This document shows positions 1-10,900 of a stretch of 32,324 nt of DNA, piece by piece. The notes under the pieces are model-generated. The model did no database searches. It worked only from the letters and a program-made list of their open reading frames with translations, and was not told the DNA's origin. The position numbers were made by a program, and so were the translations under genes. Each line of letters opens with the position of its first letter. Position 1 is the first letter of the stretch. This stretch comes from Saccoglossus kowalevskii (taxonomy: Eukaryota > Hemichordata > Enteropneusta > Harrimaniidae). The stretch covers positions 177,119-209,442 of the forward strand of contig NW_003105108.1 in the NCBI RefSeq assembly GCF_000003605.2, read 5' to 3'.

Positions 1-173
1 CTGCGTGACTGCTGGTATTCGATGACTTGTTTGCTGTCAACTGGAGGCAAAAAATGGAATTCTTTCTGAATATCGCTCAGTTTAAAGTCCTCGGCGTCGT
101 CCACATCAATTTGGGACAACCAGTTTTCCAAATCCCAGTCAATTTCCGGAGCAGCAAATTCTTGAGCGGACAT
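1..173 (-). CDS. N-terminus of an unidentified protein, cut by window edge
   Basis: Read on the minus strand, an ATG at 173-171 opens a frame with no stop for 57 codons to the window edge. The start MSAQEFAAPEIDWDLENWLS is acidic and rich in D, E and W. It is followed by a second acidic stretch and then by PPVDSKQVIEYQQSR. The base at -3 of the ATG is A, which suits a eukaryotic start. Composition and codon use look coding, unlike the opposite-strand frame over the same bases. The layout (acidic head, then a Q-S-R segment) recalls the N-terminal part of invertebrate Crypton-like/DUF3504 (KIAA1958-type) tyrosine-recombinase proteins, but no catalytic domain is in view. That identity is a weak inference; treat the product as unknown. 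Confidence 0.5.
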   Translation of the reverse strand, partial: MSAQEFAAPEIDWDLENWLSQIDVDDAEDFKLSDIQKEFHFLPPVDSKQVIEYQQSR

Positions 174-1404
174 GATTCTGGCGGATCTCCGGAGTTCACC
201 CAACAACGTGCTGCACTGTTCTCACAAATAAGCACCAAATTCACGTGATCGAATGTTTTATATGCAATTCTACGTGGTCCAATCAGTGTTGGTTATGGTA
301 ATACAATAAAGTCCACTGTTGGTGGATTCTATTGTTAAACAAAACAAACTGCTGAGTAAATGCGGATTGGCTAGAGCTTTTCAACACATCTGTTATAGCC
401 AATGAGCACGGCTGATAATTGCGGTTGACTACACCTGGTTTAGAATTGCGATTTACACATTAGCGCTGTAAACATCCGCCATGACCACAGGATTTAAAAT
501 AGGCCGTGCAAAACTCGTCAAATTCGCAGTATAACTTCGTTATACTACCCCCCCCCCCCCTCGTAGATTAACGGGAAATGCGCGCCTCGGACTTTTGCCA
601 GACCGAGGCTCCAAAAGGAGCCGCTATTTCCCGTTAATCTACTCGTAGGGGTAGTATAACTATCAGATATAATGATAGTGCATACTATGAGCATGGAGGT
701 ATTTTTAGTTCTGCTTCGAATAGTATGCCTGGCTGGCTGAAACTGATTTGACAGATTTGCACCCGGGACCAATAAACAAAGTGACTGATAATTAGTCCAT
801 TTGAGGGCGCTATCACACTATCCTCAAATGTACGCTATTATCATTGCTTGTGATTTAATCGTTATTTCGAAAAAAAAAAAAAACTGTAAAAACAGATTCT
901 CGGTGTATCTGGCAAGCAATATCAGTTGCACTGATACTTAATGACACTTAACACCAAAGCAGTTATTCCCTCAATCCTGTCACTTCTATCGCTAATGTAG
1001 TGCACCATTGAATATTAACGTGTACATTGATGACAAGGAACTCACACGGGATCGGCAGTTGTTATCGTCTTCATTTAATATTACGCTGCTCCCCCAAACT
1101 AAACATACAAGTAGGTAGCATGGAATAAATGTACAGTCGACCCTACAGTCATCGATGCGAGTTGAACACAATAATTGTACTACGTTCATGTACGCACAGC
1201 ATATTTACTGATATTATTAACCAATTATTAACTGGTAATAACAAATCTTATTCTGACCGAACCATGTACCCTGGTTAAAGCGATAGGCTGTGATTCAAAG
1301 TCACGTGGAAAGCAAACAAGATCGCAAGGTGGACACAACAACGCTAACCTAATCGCCAATACGTCTTCTTACGAACTAAGTAAACCAGCCATAAATTACG
1401 CAAG
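174..1404. other. Divergent intergenic region
   Basis: This lies between the start of the minus-strand gene at the left edge and the SLC46-like start at 1405. It contains CCAAT-type motifs on either strand (around 280, 367 and 396), the foldback element at 528-660, and a 13-base A run near 870-882. No TATA box stands out before 1405 and no coding frame is convincing. Confidence 0.5.
528..660. repeat. Foldback (long inverted-repeat) element, MITE-like
   Basis: Two arms of about 40 bases (539 to about 580, and 632-660) are inverted copies. The left arm reads GTTATACTAC, a C run (548-560), then GTAGATTAACGGGAAAT; the right arm returns ATTTCCCGTTAATCTAC and ends GTAGTATAAC. Inside is a second small inverted pair (GCCTCGG with CCGAGGC). 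The outer end also carries AGTATAAC-TTC-GTTATACT at 528-546. The whole could fold into a cruciform. No ORF is present, so it would be non-autonomous. No target-site duplication was identified. Confidence 0.7.
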
Positions 1405-2326
1405 ATGAAGCTTCTGGTGTTGAAATTACGAGGCATTGTAACCATGAAGCCGGTTGTGTTTTGCATCATGTTCGCCCATTCCACCCTGACAGCCATTCGC
1501 GTTCAGTTCGTAAAAAAGACAGTGGCCGCCTCGTACGATTTTACATCGGATAACAACGATAACTGCACGGTAAACACGACCGACCCACATTACATCCTTG
1601 GCTTGACAGTCACCTCTGAGGCATCTCAATGGTTGCTATATTTTCAGATAATTTCCACTGCGTTGTCGCTGTTCTCCGGAACGTTTCTTGGATCGTACAG
1701 CGAGCGAGGTGGAGGTAGAAAGCTGCCACTTCTAATACCGACAGCCGGGTATACGTTTTACATGTTCTTAAATTTTGTCTTCATGTATCTTAAGCTGCCG
1801 CTCCAATATTTTTTCATCACAGAAATAGTAGCTGGATTGACCGGAAATACGTACACGGCGTTGGCCATCAGTTTTGCCTATATGGCCGACATAACATCTC
1901 GTGCGAATAGAACCTACCGCTTGGTTATTTTAGAAGCGTGCATTTTCATCGGAGGCAGTATTTCGCAGCTCAGCACCGGTTATTGGATACAGTCAAGCGG
2001 TTTGATGCCTCCTGTCTGGCTGGGCTACGCGCTGTTGGTTTGCTGCGTGCTGTACATTGTTATCTGGGTGAAGGATACATCTCCGACACAGAGCGAGACA
2101 TCATGGAGTGTAAAGACGCAATGCTTGGATGTGATACATCTATTTACACGAAGTTCGAGATACACCTGTTTTCAGCTCTCTGTATTGTCAGTCGTCGCGT
2201 TCCTAATGTTCGTTGAAGCATCAATCAATAGCATCATAATGCTCTACCTTCTCAGTACACCGTTTTGCTTCACGTCAATTAACATCGGTTATTTTCAAGC
2301 CGTTTCGTACATCTTCCGAGCAATAG
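1405..2326 (+). CDS. SLC46-like exon 1
   Basis: This large first exon encodes residues 1-307, covering the glycosylated first loop, the GSYSERGGGRK signature and about the first seven membrane segments. It ends ATA-G|gtaag (phase 1). Reading past the donor would reach a stop only nine codons further on, after poor sequence. Confidence 0.88.
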
Positions 2327-3739
2327 GTAAGTCGACGAGACGCGTGATTCATTAAAAGGCATTAACAATGAGATTAGTTTACACAATAGTATAAATATGT
2401 TTTAATTTAAACTTTTATAACAACGAGTTTCTAACATCCATCTTTTTATAGGTCAAATAACTAAATTTTATAACTCCATCTTTAGCTTTGAATACAATAT
2501 TATGATAACTTGTTTTTTATTTATCGATCAAGGTTTACTTGGAGCTGGTAAGCTGATATCATTTTGTTTAAAAGATCTCGGCATGGCAATTACAGGATTC
2601 ACATCTCATTTTGGTTACTTCGTGATTCTGATCTTTGCCACAAACAAGGCCATGGTGTTTTGTGGTTAGTATCATTTTAATTTATAAAATCATCGATGGA
2701 AAATATCCATAACGATCGCGAATCTTTGATATACATGCACAGTACATATATCAAATATCTTAACTATATTTTTCATTCGAAAGCACAAAAGCTTGTGTCT
2801 AACTACACAACGGACATAACGCGTGAAAGCTGCTATATCGCTTTAAATATTTGATGATGAAGTCGTTTGTTTGTTGCCACTACTATTTAACATTGTGATT
2901 TTTCGTAGCTGCTGTTGTCGGATTCCTAACCTCTCTGCCACTGCCCGCTATTCGAGGTCATATGTCCAAGTTGTTTGCATCGGACAAACAAGGTAATCCA
3001 TTGTCTACACTGACAGTCATTCGCGTTCAGTTCGCAAGGAGGACGTGTAGTAGAGCCATAGAACAGATGATGCAAATGGGAATACATACCATTACATACA
3101 AGGACTGAGATGTATGGGTTTAACCTACTGGAATGGAAATAATCGCTGTACACGCGATATATTGTGCACAGCGACGCACGCACAGTATAAATAATTCTCA
3201 ATGATATGTATTTATATATAATTATACATTTTTGACAATTCATATTTTTTCATTACGTACTCTGTCTGGTGTTTGTAGGTGTTCTATTCACCCTACTAGG
3301 ATGTATCCAAGGTTTTGGGGATTGCATATCGCCACTTATATACAACAACGTCTATTCAGCCACACTGGATACCCAAGCTAACGCAGTGTTTATTGTATGT
3401 GCCGTCAACACGATGTTTGCAATAGTTCTTGTCAGGTACGGAACTAAGATTCAACTATTTAATTGTAATATATACTCTTATTCCCCTGGTAAGACATTTG
3501 GGTGTATAGATGAATGATCATTCATGCATCAATGTCTAAATCATGTACAGTGCATTCTATATCTCACTTGAATACCAACAATTTGTTTCTGTATTATGTA
3601 TCGGCAATTCAATTCTTCATTAATGTTTACATTTGGTATTTTATCTTACAGTGTCCTGCAGGTATCACGATGTATGAAGCCATCACAGTCGGTGCAACTA
3701 CAGCGATTCGATGACAAGTCAGAAGAAGAAGAATACTAA
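1405..3739 (+). CDS. SLC46-family proton-coupled transporter (MFS), 5 exons, 460 aa
   Basis: The exons 1405-2326, 2533-2664, 2909-2992, 3279-3435 and 3652-3739 join in frame (1383 nt) with GT-AG borders and intron phases 1, 1, 1, 2. The product is a polytopic membrane protein of the major facilitator type. Its 460 residues are close to the roughly 460 typical of SLC46 members. TM1 starts near residue 14. A lumenal/extracellular loop with two N-glycosylation sequons (N53-CT, N57-TT) follows. The MFS loop-2/3 signature GSYSERGGGRK (96-106) precedes TM3. The exon 3 segment PAIRGHMSKL and the exon 4 segment ISPLIYNNVYSATL match positions conserved in SLC46A1/A3 relatives. The C-terminus is a short cytosolic acidic tail (KSEEEEY). 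Family members move folates, steroid conjugates or muropeptides/cyclic dinucleotides; the substrate here cannot be told. The upstream ATG (1405) was taken, but M14 (1444) is an alternative. Confidence 0.88.
2533..2664 (+). CDS. SLC46-like exon 2
   Basis: The acceptor follows a T-rich tract (tttatttatcgatcaag). The exon is 132 nt, phase 1 to phase 1, encoding LLGAGKLISFCLKDLGMAIT and the next membrane helix. The donor is TGT-G|gttagt. Confidence 0.85.
2909..2992 (+). CDS. SLC46-like exon 3
   Basis: The acceptor is tttcgtag. The exon is 84 nt, phase 1 to phase 1, and encodes PLPAIRGHMSKLFASDKQG, the conserved cytosolic loop of the C-terminal half. The donor is CAA-G|gtaatc. Confidence 0.88.
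3010..3044 (+). repeat. Exon-1-derived 35-bp copy inside intron 3
   Basis: Positions 3010-3044 match 1486-1520 of exon 1 at 30 of 35 bases, and all five differences are transitions. The core CATTCGCGTTCAGTTCG is identical. The copy would still encode LTVIRVQFARRT against LTAIRVQFVKKT. It sits just after the exon 3 donor and is not spliced into the model. Confidence 0.8.
3279..3435 (+). CDS. SLC46-like exon 4
   Basis: The acceptor is gtgtttgtag. The exon is 157 nt and encodes the last two membrane segments with PLIYNNVYSATLDT between them. The donor is AG|gtacgg (phase 2). Confidence 0.88.
3652..3739 (+). CDS. SLC46-like exon 5 (C-terminal tail and stop)
   Basis: The acceptor ttttatcttacag joins AG|T (Ser). 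The exon encodes a 29-residue hydrophilic tail ending KSEEEEY and the stop TAA (3737-3739). The phase-2 join is the only one that gives an open tail. Confidence 0.82.
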
Positions 3740-6390
3740 AAAAAAGGAGTCAATTTGGTCTTAAAACATTCGGCCACTTTGGTAATTTATAAAGAAAACG
3801 CCAGAAACAATTGCGTTACAATTGTAACTAAACTAAAGCGTGTGCTCTTAACAGATTAGAGATTACTTCACCAAACTTCACGCAGAACAGCGAGTGTCGC
3901 TCTTCACAAATTACCTTAAATCTATACTGTGACATTGTTCTATTATTCAGTCGAAATACAATTCAGACTGTAAGCTGAAAATTATTAATAATGCATGAGA
4001 TAACGTAGCTAACGTACTTCCGATGTTTACAAATAAAAAAAAAAACTAATAGAAATGACACTTATATTTCTTCAATTGCTTTAAACCAGAGTTCTAACCT
4101 GATATTACATATTCCTTATTTTACTTAAATTAATATATACATTATGAAGTATTAGCACGTGGAACATTGCACAGGTCTTAATAAGATATAAGAATAAAAT
4201 GTTCTCTACAACTGCTTCAAGCATTTATTTTGTCAGGCTCCATGAAAATCAGGTCTGTTGTGTTGTATTCATGTCACAATATTAGCATATATCAAACAGT
4301 TACATATATATTATATATATGATTTTTTTGTATTAAGTTATTAAGTAAAACAATCATAGATGTTTTAATATAAAACGGTAAATCTCATAGTTGTAAACGG
4401 CTAAGTGTCGAATATTCACAGCGTTGATAAATCTTTTTTTTTAATTTTAGTAACGACCTGAGATTAGAACAGATGTCGTTTCATGTATGGTAATATTATG
4501 TTAAAAGTAATATTAAAATAGGTCTTTCTTTTTATGTGAAAATAAACTGATGACGAGTTTTGGTCCAAATGTTGTTATATAATCAAAACTTGAATATATT
4601 ATCAGGCACTTTTGGATCTCGCATCATGCATGTATATATTTAAGATATATTGGATATATTGATAGAATCTCACCAATCACTATAAAATGTCAACCAAGTT
4701 AAATTTTGGTGTGATTAGTATGAATAATTTTCAAAATATGTGTGAAAATTTCGGCTTTTATACAGCTGCTCATGTAACCCATATTTTTTGTATAATTACT
4801 CCCCGAACTGTTATTCACATAGTGCAGTGACCCGATAGATTATTTTCATTATGCAGTATGAATAATTTTTCTTCTAAAATTCGGGGCAGTAATTTCCTTG
4901 CCAAATTTTTCTTCAATATAATTCTGTACTATTTTAAACAAAATATATTTATTAACATATAAACAAACGCTGACAAGTGTGACAAGTGTAAATTACTAAT
5001 CTACCTGTGCACATACCGAAAACCTGGTTATCACTAATATACATATAAAACAAACTGATGCGATTACTAATCTACATATTACGAAAACTGTGGCTGATAA
5101 CAAATCTACATAGAGACAAATAACCAATTGTGAAGTTACAGAAAATAATTCTCTGTCAGAACAATAGGTCACATGAGGAAGAGTGGAAATCAATCAATAT
5201 TTAAGGAACTCCTGTGCATTTTGGTGTGATTGAAGGCACGTCTAGTATTAATGGTTTACCCACTATTATATTACGCGTATTAATACAAATGCCTCAATTT
5301 ACTTATCTCATATCTTCTAATTTGTACCGCCTGATTTCTCATTCGTTATTTAATGTCTAGATTCTCAACGGGTAAGGCTGTAATAGTTACACTATATATA
5401 TATCTATCTTAAGACTTGTTAATTTTATTGAATTTTAATGTAATTAATCATAGTTGGTTATTCTAAAGTGGAATAACCCTTACTGGACATACATAACAAT
5501 GGACATGTATTTGTGACTATACTATCGCACCCCGTATTACAATCATAACTTTAACAGTTGCTACTAATCGATAATTTGGTGATACGTTTCCCAATTGCCA
5601 ACAGATAGCTATGTGGCTTTACAAGACATTATTGCATCTGTGTCAATCTGACTTAGTGTGAATACATATGATGGACTCATTTTGTTTTATTTCTATAACA
5701 TTAGTTCTAAATTGTGTGCACTTATCATTTACTAAGTGTCATTTTGTGACAGTGCCCAGTTGATCACAATTTATAACAAAAGAAAAGGTCATACCTCAAT
5801 CTAAAAAAAAAAATTAAGACAATATTTATTTGCAGAATCGTATACAATGTATATTGTACATCACCGATGAGTATGCAGCAGACACAATTTTTCCGAAAGA
5901 TAAACTACGATTAAATATTTGATACAAAATTGTTATTTCATTTTACACACAACATTTTCAACACATTGTATAAAGTTTGGCCTTACTGTAAAAACTATTG
6001 ACGAAATGTGTATTGCCAAAATGTTTGTTTCGACATGAGTTTTATTTTAGTCTCCTACATTGTAAGCGACTCGTCTGTATAGCAGAACGACTCGAAAGCT
6101 ATACCATATGTGTGACATGTAGAAATGACGTCGTCAAGTTTATCGTGCCGTGGACCAAATAACTATAGTGTACACTAGCGCATTCGTATATAAACCAGCG
6201 AATATAACTCTTTTGTTAACAGGTTGGCGGTATATTTATCAAACGGTCCTTGCTCTGTCAAGTAAGGTACACTTTTTCCACGACATGTGGCAGTTTGCTA
6301 CCAGGCCAAATGTTAATTTTATGTCTGAACAGATAATATTCAATATTATGCTTATCAATGTTCGCAACCTTTAGACCTCGTGTTCGCAAC
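3740..6390. other. Non-coding interval downstream of the SLC46-like gene
   Basis: Apart from the 3' UTR of the transporter gene, this is AT-rich sequence with short A and T runs and small repeated phrases (for example TACTAATCTAC around 4990-5110). No exon with coding character and matching splice signals could be supported on either strand. Confidence 0.5.
4032..4037 (+). terminator. Candidate polyadenylation signal of the SLC46-like gene
   Basis: AATAAA lies about 290 bases after the stop codon and runs into an A-rich tract. A second AATAAA lies near 4193. Which one is used is not shown by the sequence. Confidence 0.4.
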
Positions 6391-6391
6391 A

Positions 6392-6563
6392 TGACGTCAT
6401 AACATTTTCAGTTGAATAGCCAACAGTCGTTGTCGCTGAATCCTTCCCTGCCATCCAATCAGAAAGAGGTATGGAATATGTCTTTCTTGGTGATTGGACA
6501 TTTGATATGGTATAGGCCTGTCTGCTTGAGTGGATTCCATATATAAGGGACTGAGTGACGTCA
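6392..6563 (+). promoter_or_regulatory. Promoter-like cluster: two CRE palindromes, two CCAAT boxes, TATA box
   Basis: Perfect TGACGTCA palindromes occur at 6392-6399 and 6556-6563. CCAATCAGA (NF-Y type) starts at 6455 and an inverted CCAAT (ATTGG) at 6493. TATATAAGGG starts at 6540. Order and spacing suit an RNA polymerase II promoter firing to the right, with a start near 6570. The first ATG after it (6605) opens only ten codons. It may drive an uncharacterised transcript or be a leftover LTR-type promoter. Confidence 0.4.
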
Positions 6564-7212
6564 CTGCTGATTACATTCGCTGTACCACTACCAAATCCTG
6601 TTAAATGACAACTGTGTTATTGTGTATAGTAGTATAATAATTCAAAAAAGCCTGTTTAGCCATATTACAAGACAATTAAATTAAATAGCTTATTTAAAAA
6701 CTGCATGAATATTTTAGTCTTGCTAATATGCATAAGAATGTTTAGGTTGGATACAAATTGCAACACAATTTAGCCCACCGACACCGGGTACTCTGAAGCA
6801 TAAGTCCTAAAAAATTCCAGAATATTTCAGAGACGTGATGCGATTGTGCATGCAACTACACATATATGCAAACGAATGCATCGTTAGGTGAAGTAGTTAC
6901 TATCAAATTATCGTGAAAATGAAAACTAACCTGACCAACGGTGAGACGATTCTGTTTGGCTGCCGAGAAAGCAGGTGTGTTGACCTCTGCCCTCTTTGCT
7001 GCAATTACAATTAAATAAACAACCAGCTTATTGGCATTGGCCGATTATGGCAATACTATTGCTAATAACTCAAATATTTACTTTGGCTACTGAACTTGAT
7101 ACATATTACCATATTATCATCACAGCGGGTTTTTTTCTCACCAGTGGAAACGATCGAAAGTACTTTTAATATAGATCACATGACAGAAACATAAGTTGAA
7201 TAAATACTTACA

Positions 7213-7252
7213 CTCAGATAACAATGAACACATTACTTTATTGTTATCTGAG
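7213..7252. repeat. Perfect 13-bp hairpin
   Basis: CTCAGATAACAAT at 7213-7225 is the exact reverse complement of 7240-7252, with a 14-base loop. The arms are too short for a typical miRNA precursor. It lies just past the 3' end of the lectin gene. Confidence 0.6.
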
Positions 7253-7724
7253 GTTTTCACTATATATAAAAATAACTTTGAACCTCTCATAGAATTAAAA
7301 ATGGCCAAAGTCTCATGACACGTACACTGCATTAGACAGTATTACTTGCCGTAAACACATTCTAACCCGTATACGAATGACACGTTTAAAATGATATTAA
7401 ATAACACTCGACGGAGGCGAACTGCAAAGTTTAGACTAAATAAATATGTCGTCGTGAATACTATAGGAGATTTGCAACAAAAATATGCTAATTAATTTTC
7501 TCTGGAAGGTAGGAAAAGATGAAAACAGGAATGTTTCAAATTATATTCGTACACGCTAAATTTTGTAGAATGAATACAAGTCATTACCTTATCAGTGACG
7601 TTCCACATGTAATCATGGATCCAGCAAACATATTTAGAACGTGGTCGTAGTCCCTGTATTCTGAAATGTGGATATTGTAATAAATACAAAAGTAATGAAC
7701 CGGAGAGTACTCATCATTGTGCCT

Positions 7725-7738
7725 TTTATTTATTTATT
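7725..7738 (-). terminator. Triple AATAAA polyadenylation signal of the lectin gene
   Basis: On the minus strand three overlapping AATAAA motifs (AATAAATAAATAAA) lie about 30-45 bases after the stop codon at 7769, with a T-rich stretch further downstream. This supports ending the gene in the cysteine-rich exon with a very short 3' UTR. Confidence 0.7.
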
Positions 7739-7768
7739 TCATTTGTCTGGTTTTGTTTACAGTAATAC

Positions 7769-7998
7769 CTAGTCCGTGAACATTGTGAACAGTGAACCCG
7801 TCTTACCGTCTACTGCACAGGACCGACGATTGCCGCATCTAACACAGGTGTTATGCTCGTCGTTGACACACTGGCAGCCGCCTTGCTCGCAACATGGACA
7901 GTTAAACAGAGACGCGTCGTGGTAACACTGACACACGTGTTCAATCGTCTGGTCAACCCACTGTAACGTCGTCGATGAGTGAACGACCGGGGGACGTT
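7769..7998 (-). CDS. Lectin gene exon 11: ten-cysteine terminal module and stop
   Basis: The acceptor is tttctttaacag. After ERPPVVHSSTTLQWVDQTIE come ten Cys in about 40 residues: HVCQCYHD, FNCPCCEQGGCQC, TCVRCGNRRSC. It ends FTMFTD then TAG (7769-7771). A good gtaaga donor lies inside (7801-7806), so an alternative splice is possible. I do not recognise the module as a named domain; the CPCC-x-x-GGCQC core is distinctive. Confidence 0.78.
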
Positions 7999-10900
7999 CT
8001 GTTAAAGAAATACACGTATATTACAAATGGCAACGTGAACATGGATTGATATTCAACTATACGGCAATTGCACGTATCCATAGTTTAGCTAACCATCAAC
8101 AAGCATTCAAGCAAGCAAAAAACAAATGACATTTTAGCGGGCGCTGGTCGTCGTGCCACGCATGCGCTAGTTACCAAGCTTTGACCAGATCATTTTGTAG
8201 GTGATTGGAAGGTATCGAAGAAGTCACTGGCGTAATTTAGTGCAAGTGTCGCCCATGGCTAAACTCGCACTCATGATTTCAATATTAAAACGCCTTTGAT
8301 TGTGGGAGAATCAATGTTTATCGACATAAATGTCACACATGCACGGCGCGTTGACAACTGCCCTTTAAATTTCAAATGTCATGACGTAACATAAGTCACA
8401 GTAGAAAGTAAGGTGTGTTTCAGTTATTTATTTTCTGAAATTGCTGCCGTGGCGTTGTTTATTTTAAATTTTATTCATTTCCTTGATGGGAATGAATTTC
8501 ATATCCATTCGTAATTTACCGTATAACTGATAAGTAACAATGCTCATGTAAGTTGTCATTTTTGCCGTAGGTGGCGCAATTCGATATTTCGAATTTTAAA
8601 TGCCGTTTAAAACAGTTGATGCAACACGACATCTCACCTGTATCCTGTTCACAAATGAAATATTGTTCGCTCGTACAGTCTACTTCAACTAACAAATCGG
8701 ATACTATGGCGACACATGTCGCACTCGGTGTCATGGTAACCGTTGGTAACCACGGACTAGATTCAAGATACAAACTTCCATCCACCCACTCAAATGTACC
8801 AGTTTCCTGTGAACAAGACAATTATTTTTGTTATTACGCTATAAAAGTTTTATAGCTATTGGGCACGCATGCTTGTTACATCATGAATATACATCGCGTT
8901 CATTCCATAATTATATCATGGATACATTACACCCGTTGTATGATTGTATGATGGATATATTGCATTCATATGCATGTTGCATCATGGATATGTTACATCC
9001 ATTCTATAATTATATCCTGAATATATCGCATCAAATCTATGATTATATCATGGGTATATCGTATTCGTGGGTATGATTATCACGTGATGGGAACCGTAGA
9101 CGATTATGAAGCACGACGCAGACTATTATGGAAATTGGCATATAAAAGTGAGAAGCTGATAGAGAGACACAGCCTCTTAAACGCTGGCTACGTATTTGGC
9201 ATTTCGCCCAGGGCCTCCAGTAAGTTGTCATCGTGTACTTCGTCATCTACACTTCGTGGTGTATATTTACAAATCTCAATCGAATTACTAGATACATTAC
9301 TAGGATTACTAGGATAACACACTACTTTACCATGTTTTCTACCAAACCAATGTAGAAGTGCCAAGTAGTTATTAACAGCGAACGCAACTGTAGGAATTCT
9401 TGCAGAGTATTAAATGTAACCAAGTGACCATATTCCGTGTCGCAACTGTCCACGGCCGCCGTGTAATTAGACTTGAAGTCGCTGATATAATAACATTTGC
9501 TAAACAATGGAATCCAGTCAGTCGGACAAATAACTGCAACAAATACATTCTAAAATTGCATATCGGTCAATTCAAATTTCATTGCCATTACATGTATTCT
9601 TTCCAATAACATTTGTGCAAACATATTCATTTCAACACAACATTTATAGTTTGTGAGTTTAACTAAAACTAACACAGTTAGCTATTAGCTATCGTGTTGA
9701 GAGGTTTGCATTACTTTTATAATAACAAATTCCAGTCTCTAAACCAAATCTGTTACATTGGATAGTGTTAGTCTATTTTCCTTTTAATTGAATTCCAAAT
9801 TCTGTTTTCGCTGTTCGTTAAATGCCTTCGAATAGACAGTTTACTTGTTTACTTTCTCAGTATTATATTTTATGTATCTGAAATGTTATTTTATATTAAC
9901 TATCACAAGTGAAATAGAAGTTGTGCATTGGAAATTTAAATGCCAACATTGAGAAGCATTTCACAAAATGATAGATATATGTGGCAAATTCTTTTGTCAA
10001 TGGGAACATACGAATAAAACTGACCGATAATAGAAAATTCGTAGTAGTTTAGATTCTTACTTCACGATATGGATAACTACGAAACAAAGCATCCATCTTT
10101 AAAGTAAGGAGACCAGTTAAAATATAATGGATTGTGGACACACGTGTACCAACGTTATAATATAGAAAAGAAAATGTCCATGTTGTGTGTCCTGATGTAA
10201 AGATATACGCAGTTACCTGGTTTCTTTTTACATACAAATCCACCAAGTTTACTACAATCGTTGTTGTACCAATATCTCGCCGTCGCTCCCTCATTGGTTC
10301 TGACGTCAGCAAAAGAGTTCAGTGCGATTGCACCACATCCAGGAACCTCGTGTTCATTATTCGGAAATGCTTCGTAGTCGACTGCGGATCTGTCCATCCA
10401 GCTATTAGCCCCTGTCTGGTGGACAAGTTTCGATAACATTGAAATATCTGCGACCATTTGGTCATTGTATAAAATTCTTAAGTCTAAATATCCGATAATG
10501 TTAGATTAATTAATGGCAAATCCCAATACTGCGTTGGGCCTATACCTTGGAGTACTCGACAAACACGGTCTATTGGTCTGCTGTATAATAATTAGTGAAT
10601 ATGTGGTGTACGAGACAAGAATCTCGCAAAGAAAATATTAATTAATTAATATTAATAACTAAAGTGAAAAGTTACAATTTACCTGCAAATCGTTTAGGCC
10701 AATCCAAATAAAATGTGAATCTACCGACAGTGAATTGAAGCGTTCTACGAAATGGTTTTCCTCTCTAGAATGAATTGAAGTCAAGTAGGAACCGTGTTTA
10801 CTGCAAACAGACGTGGCCTGGCTGTGAGTGACCATCGAATCGTTGAACAGATAGCAGTAACCCTGGAAGAAAACCCAGTCGTCGGTGCCGCATGGTACTG

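Noticed and set aside
1426-1629. Minus-strand open frame over SLC46-like exon 1
   Set aside because: Shadow of the plus-strand exon; no splice context and no family resemblance.
4996-5193. Hydrophobic minus-strand frame that could pass for a membrane segment of the lectin protein
   Set aside because: Its hydrophobic repeats come from a degenerate TACTAATCTAC-type repeat, and it is far past a good polyadenylation signal.
6150-6374. Plus-strand open frame just before the promoter-like cluster
   Set aside because: AT-driven composition, and a possible internal acceptor at 6221 leads to no consistent next exon.
7213-7252. miRNA precursor
   Set aside because: The stem is 13 bp, much too short for a Dicer substrate.
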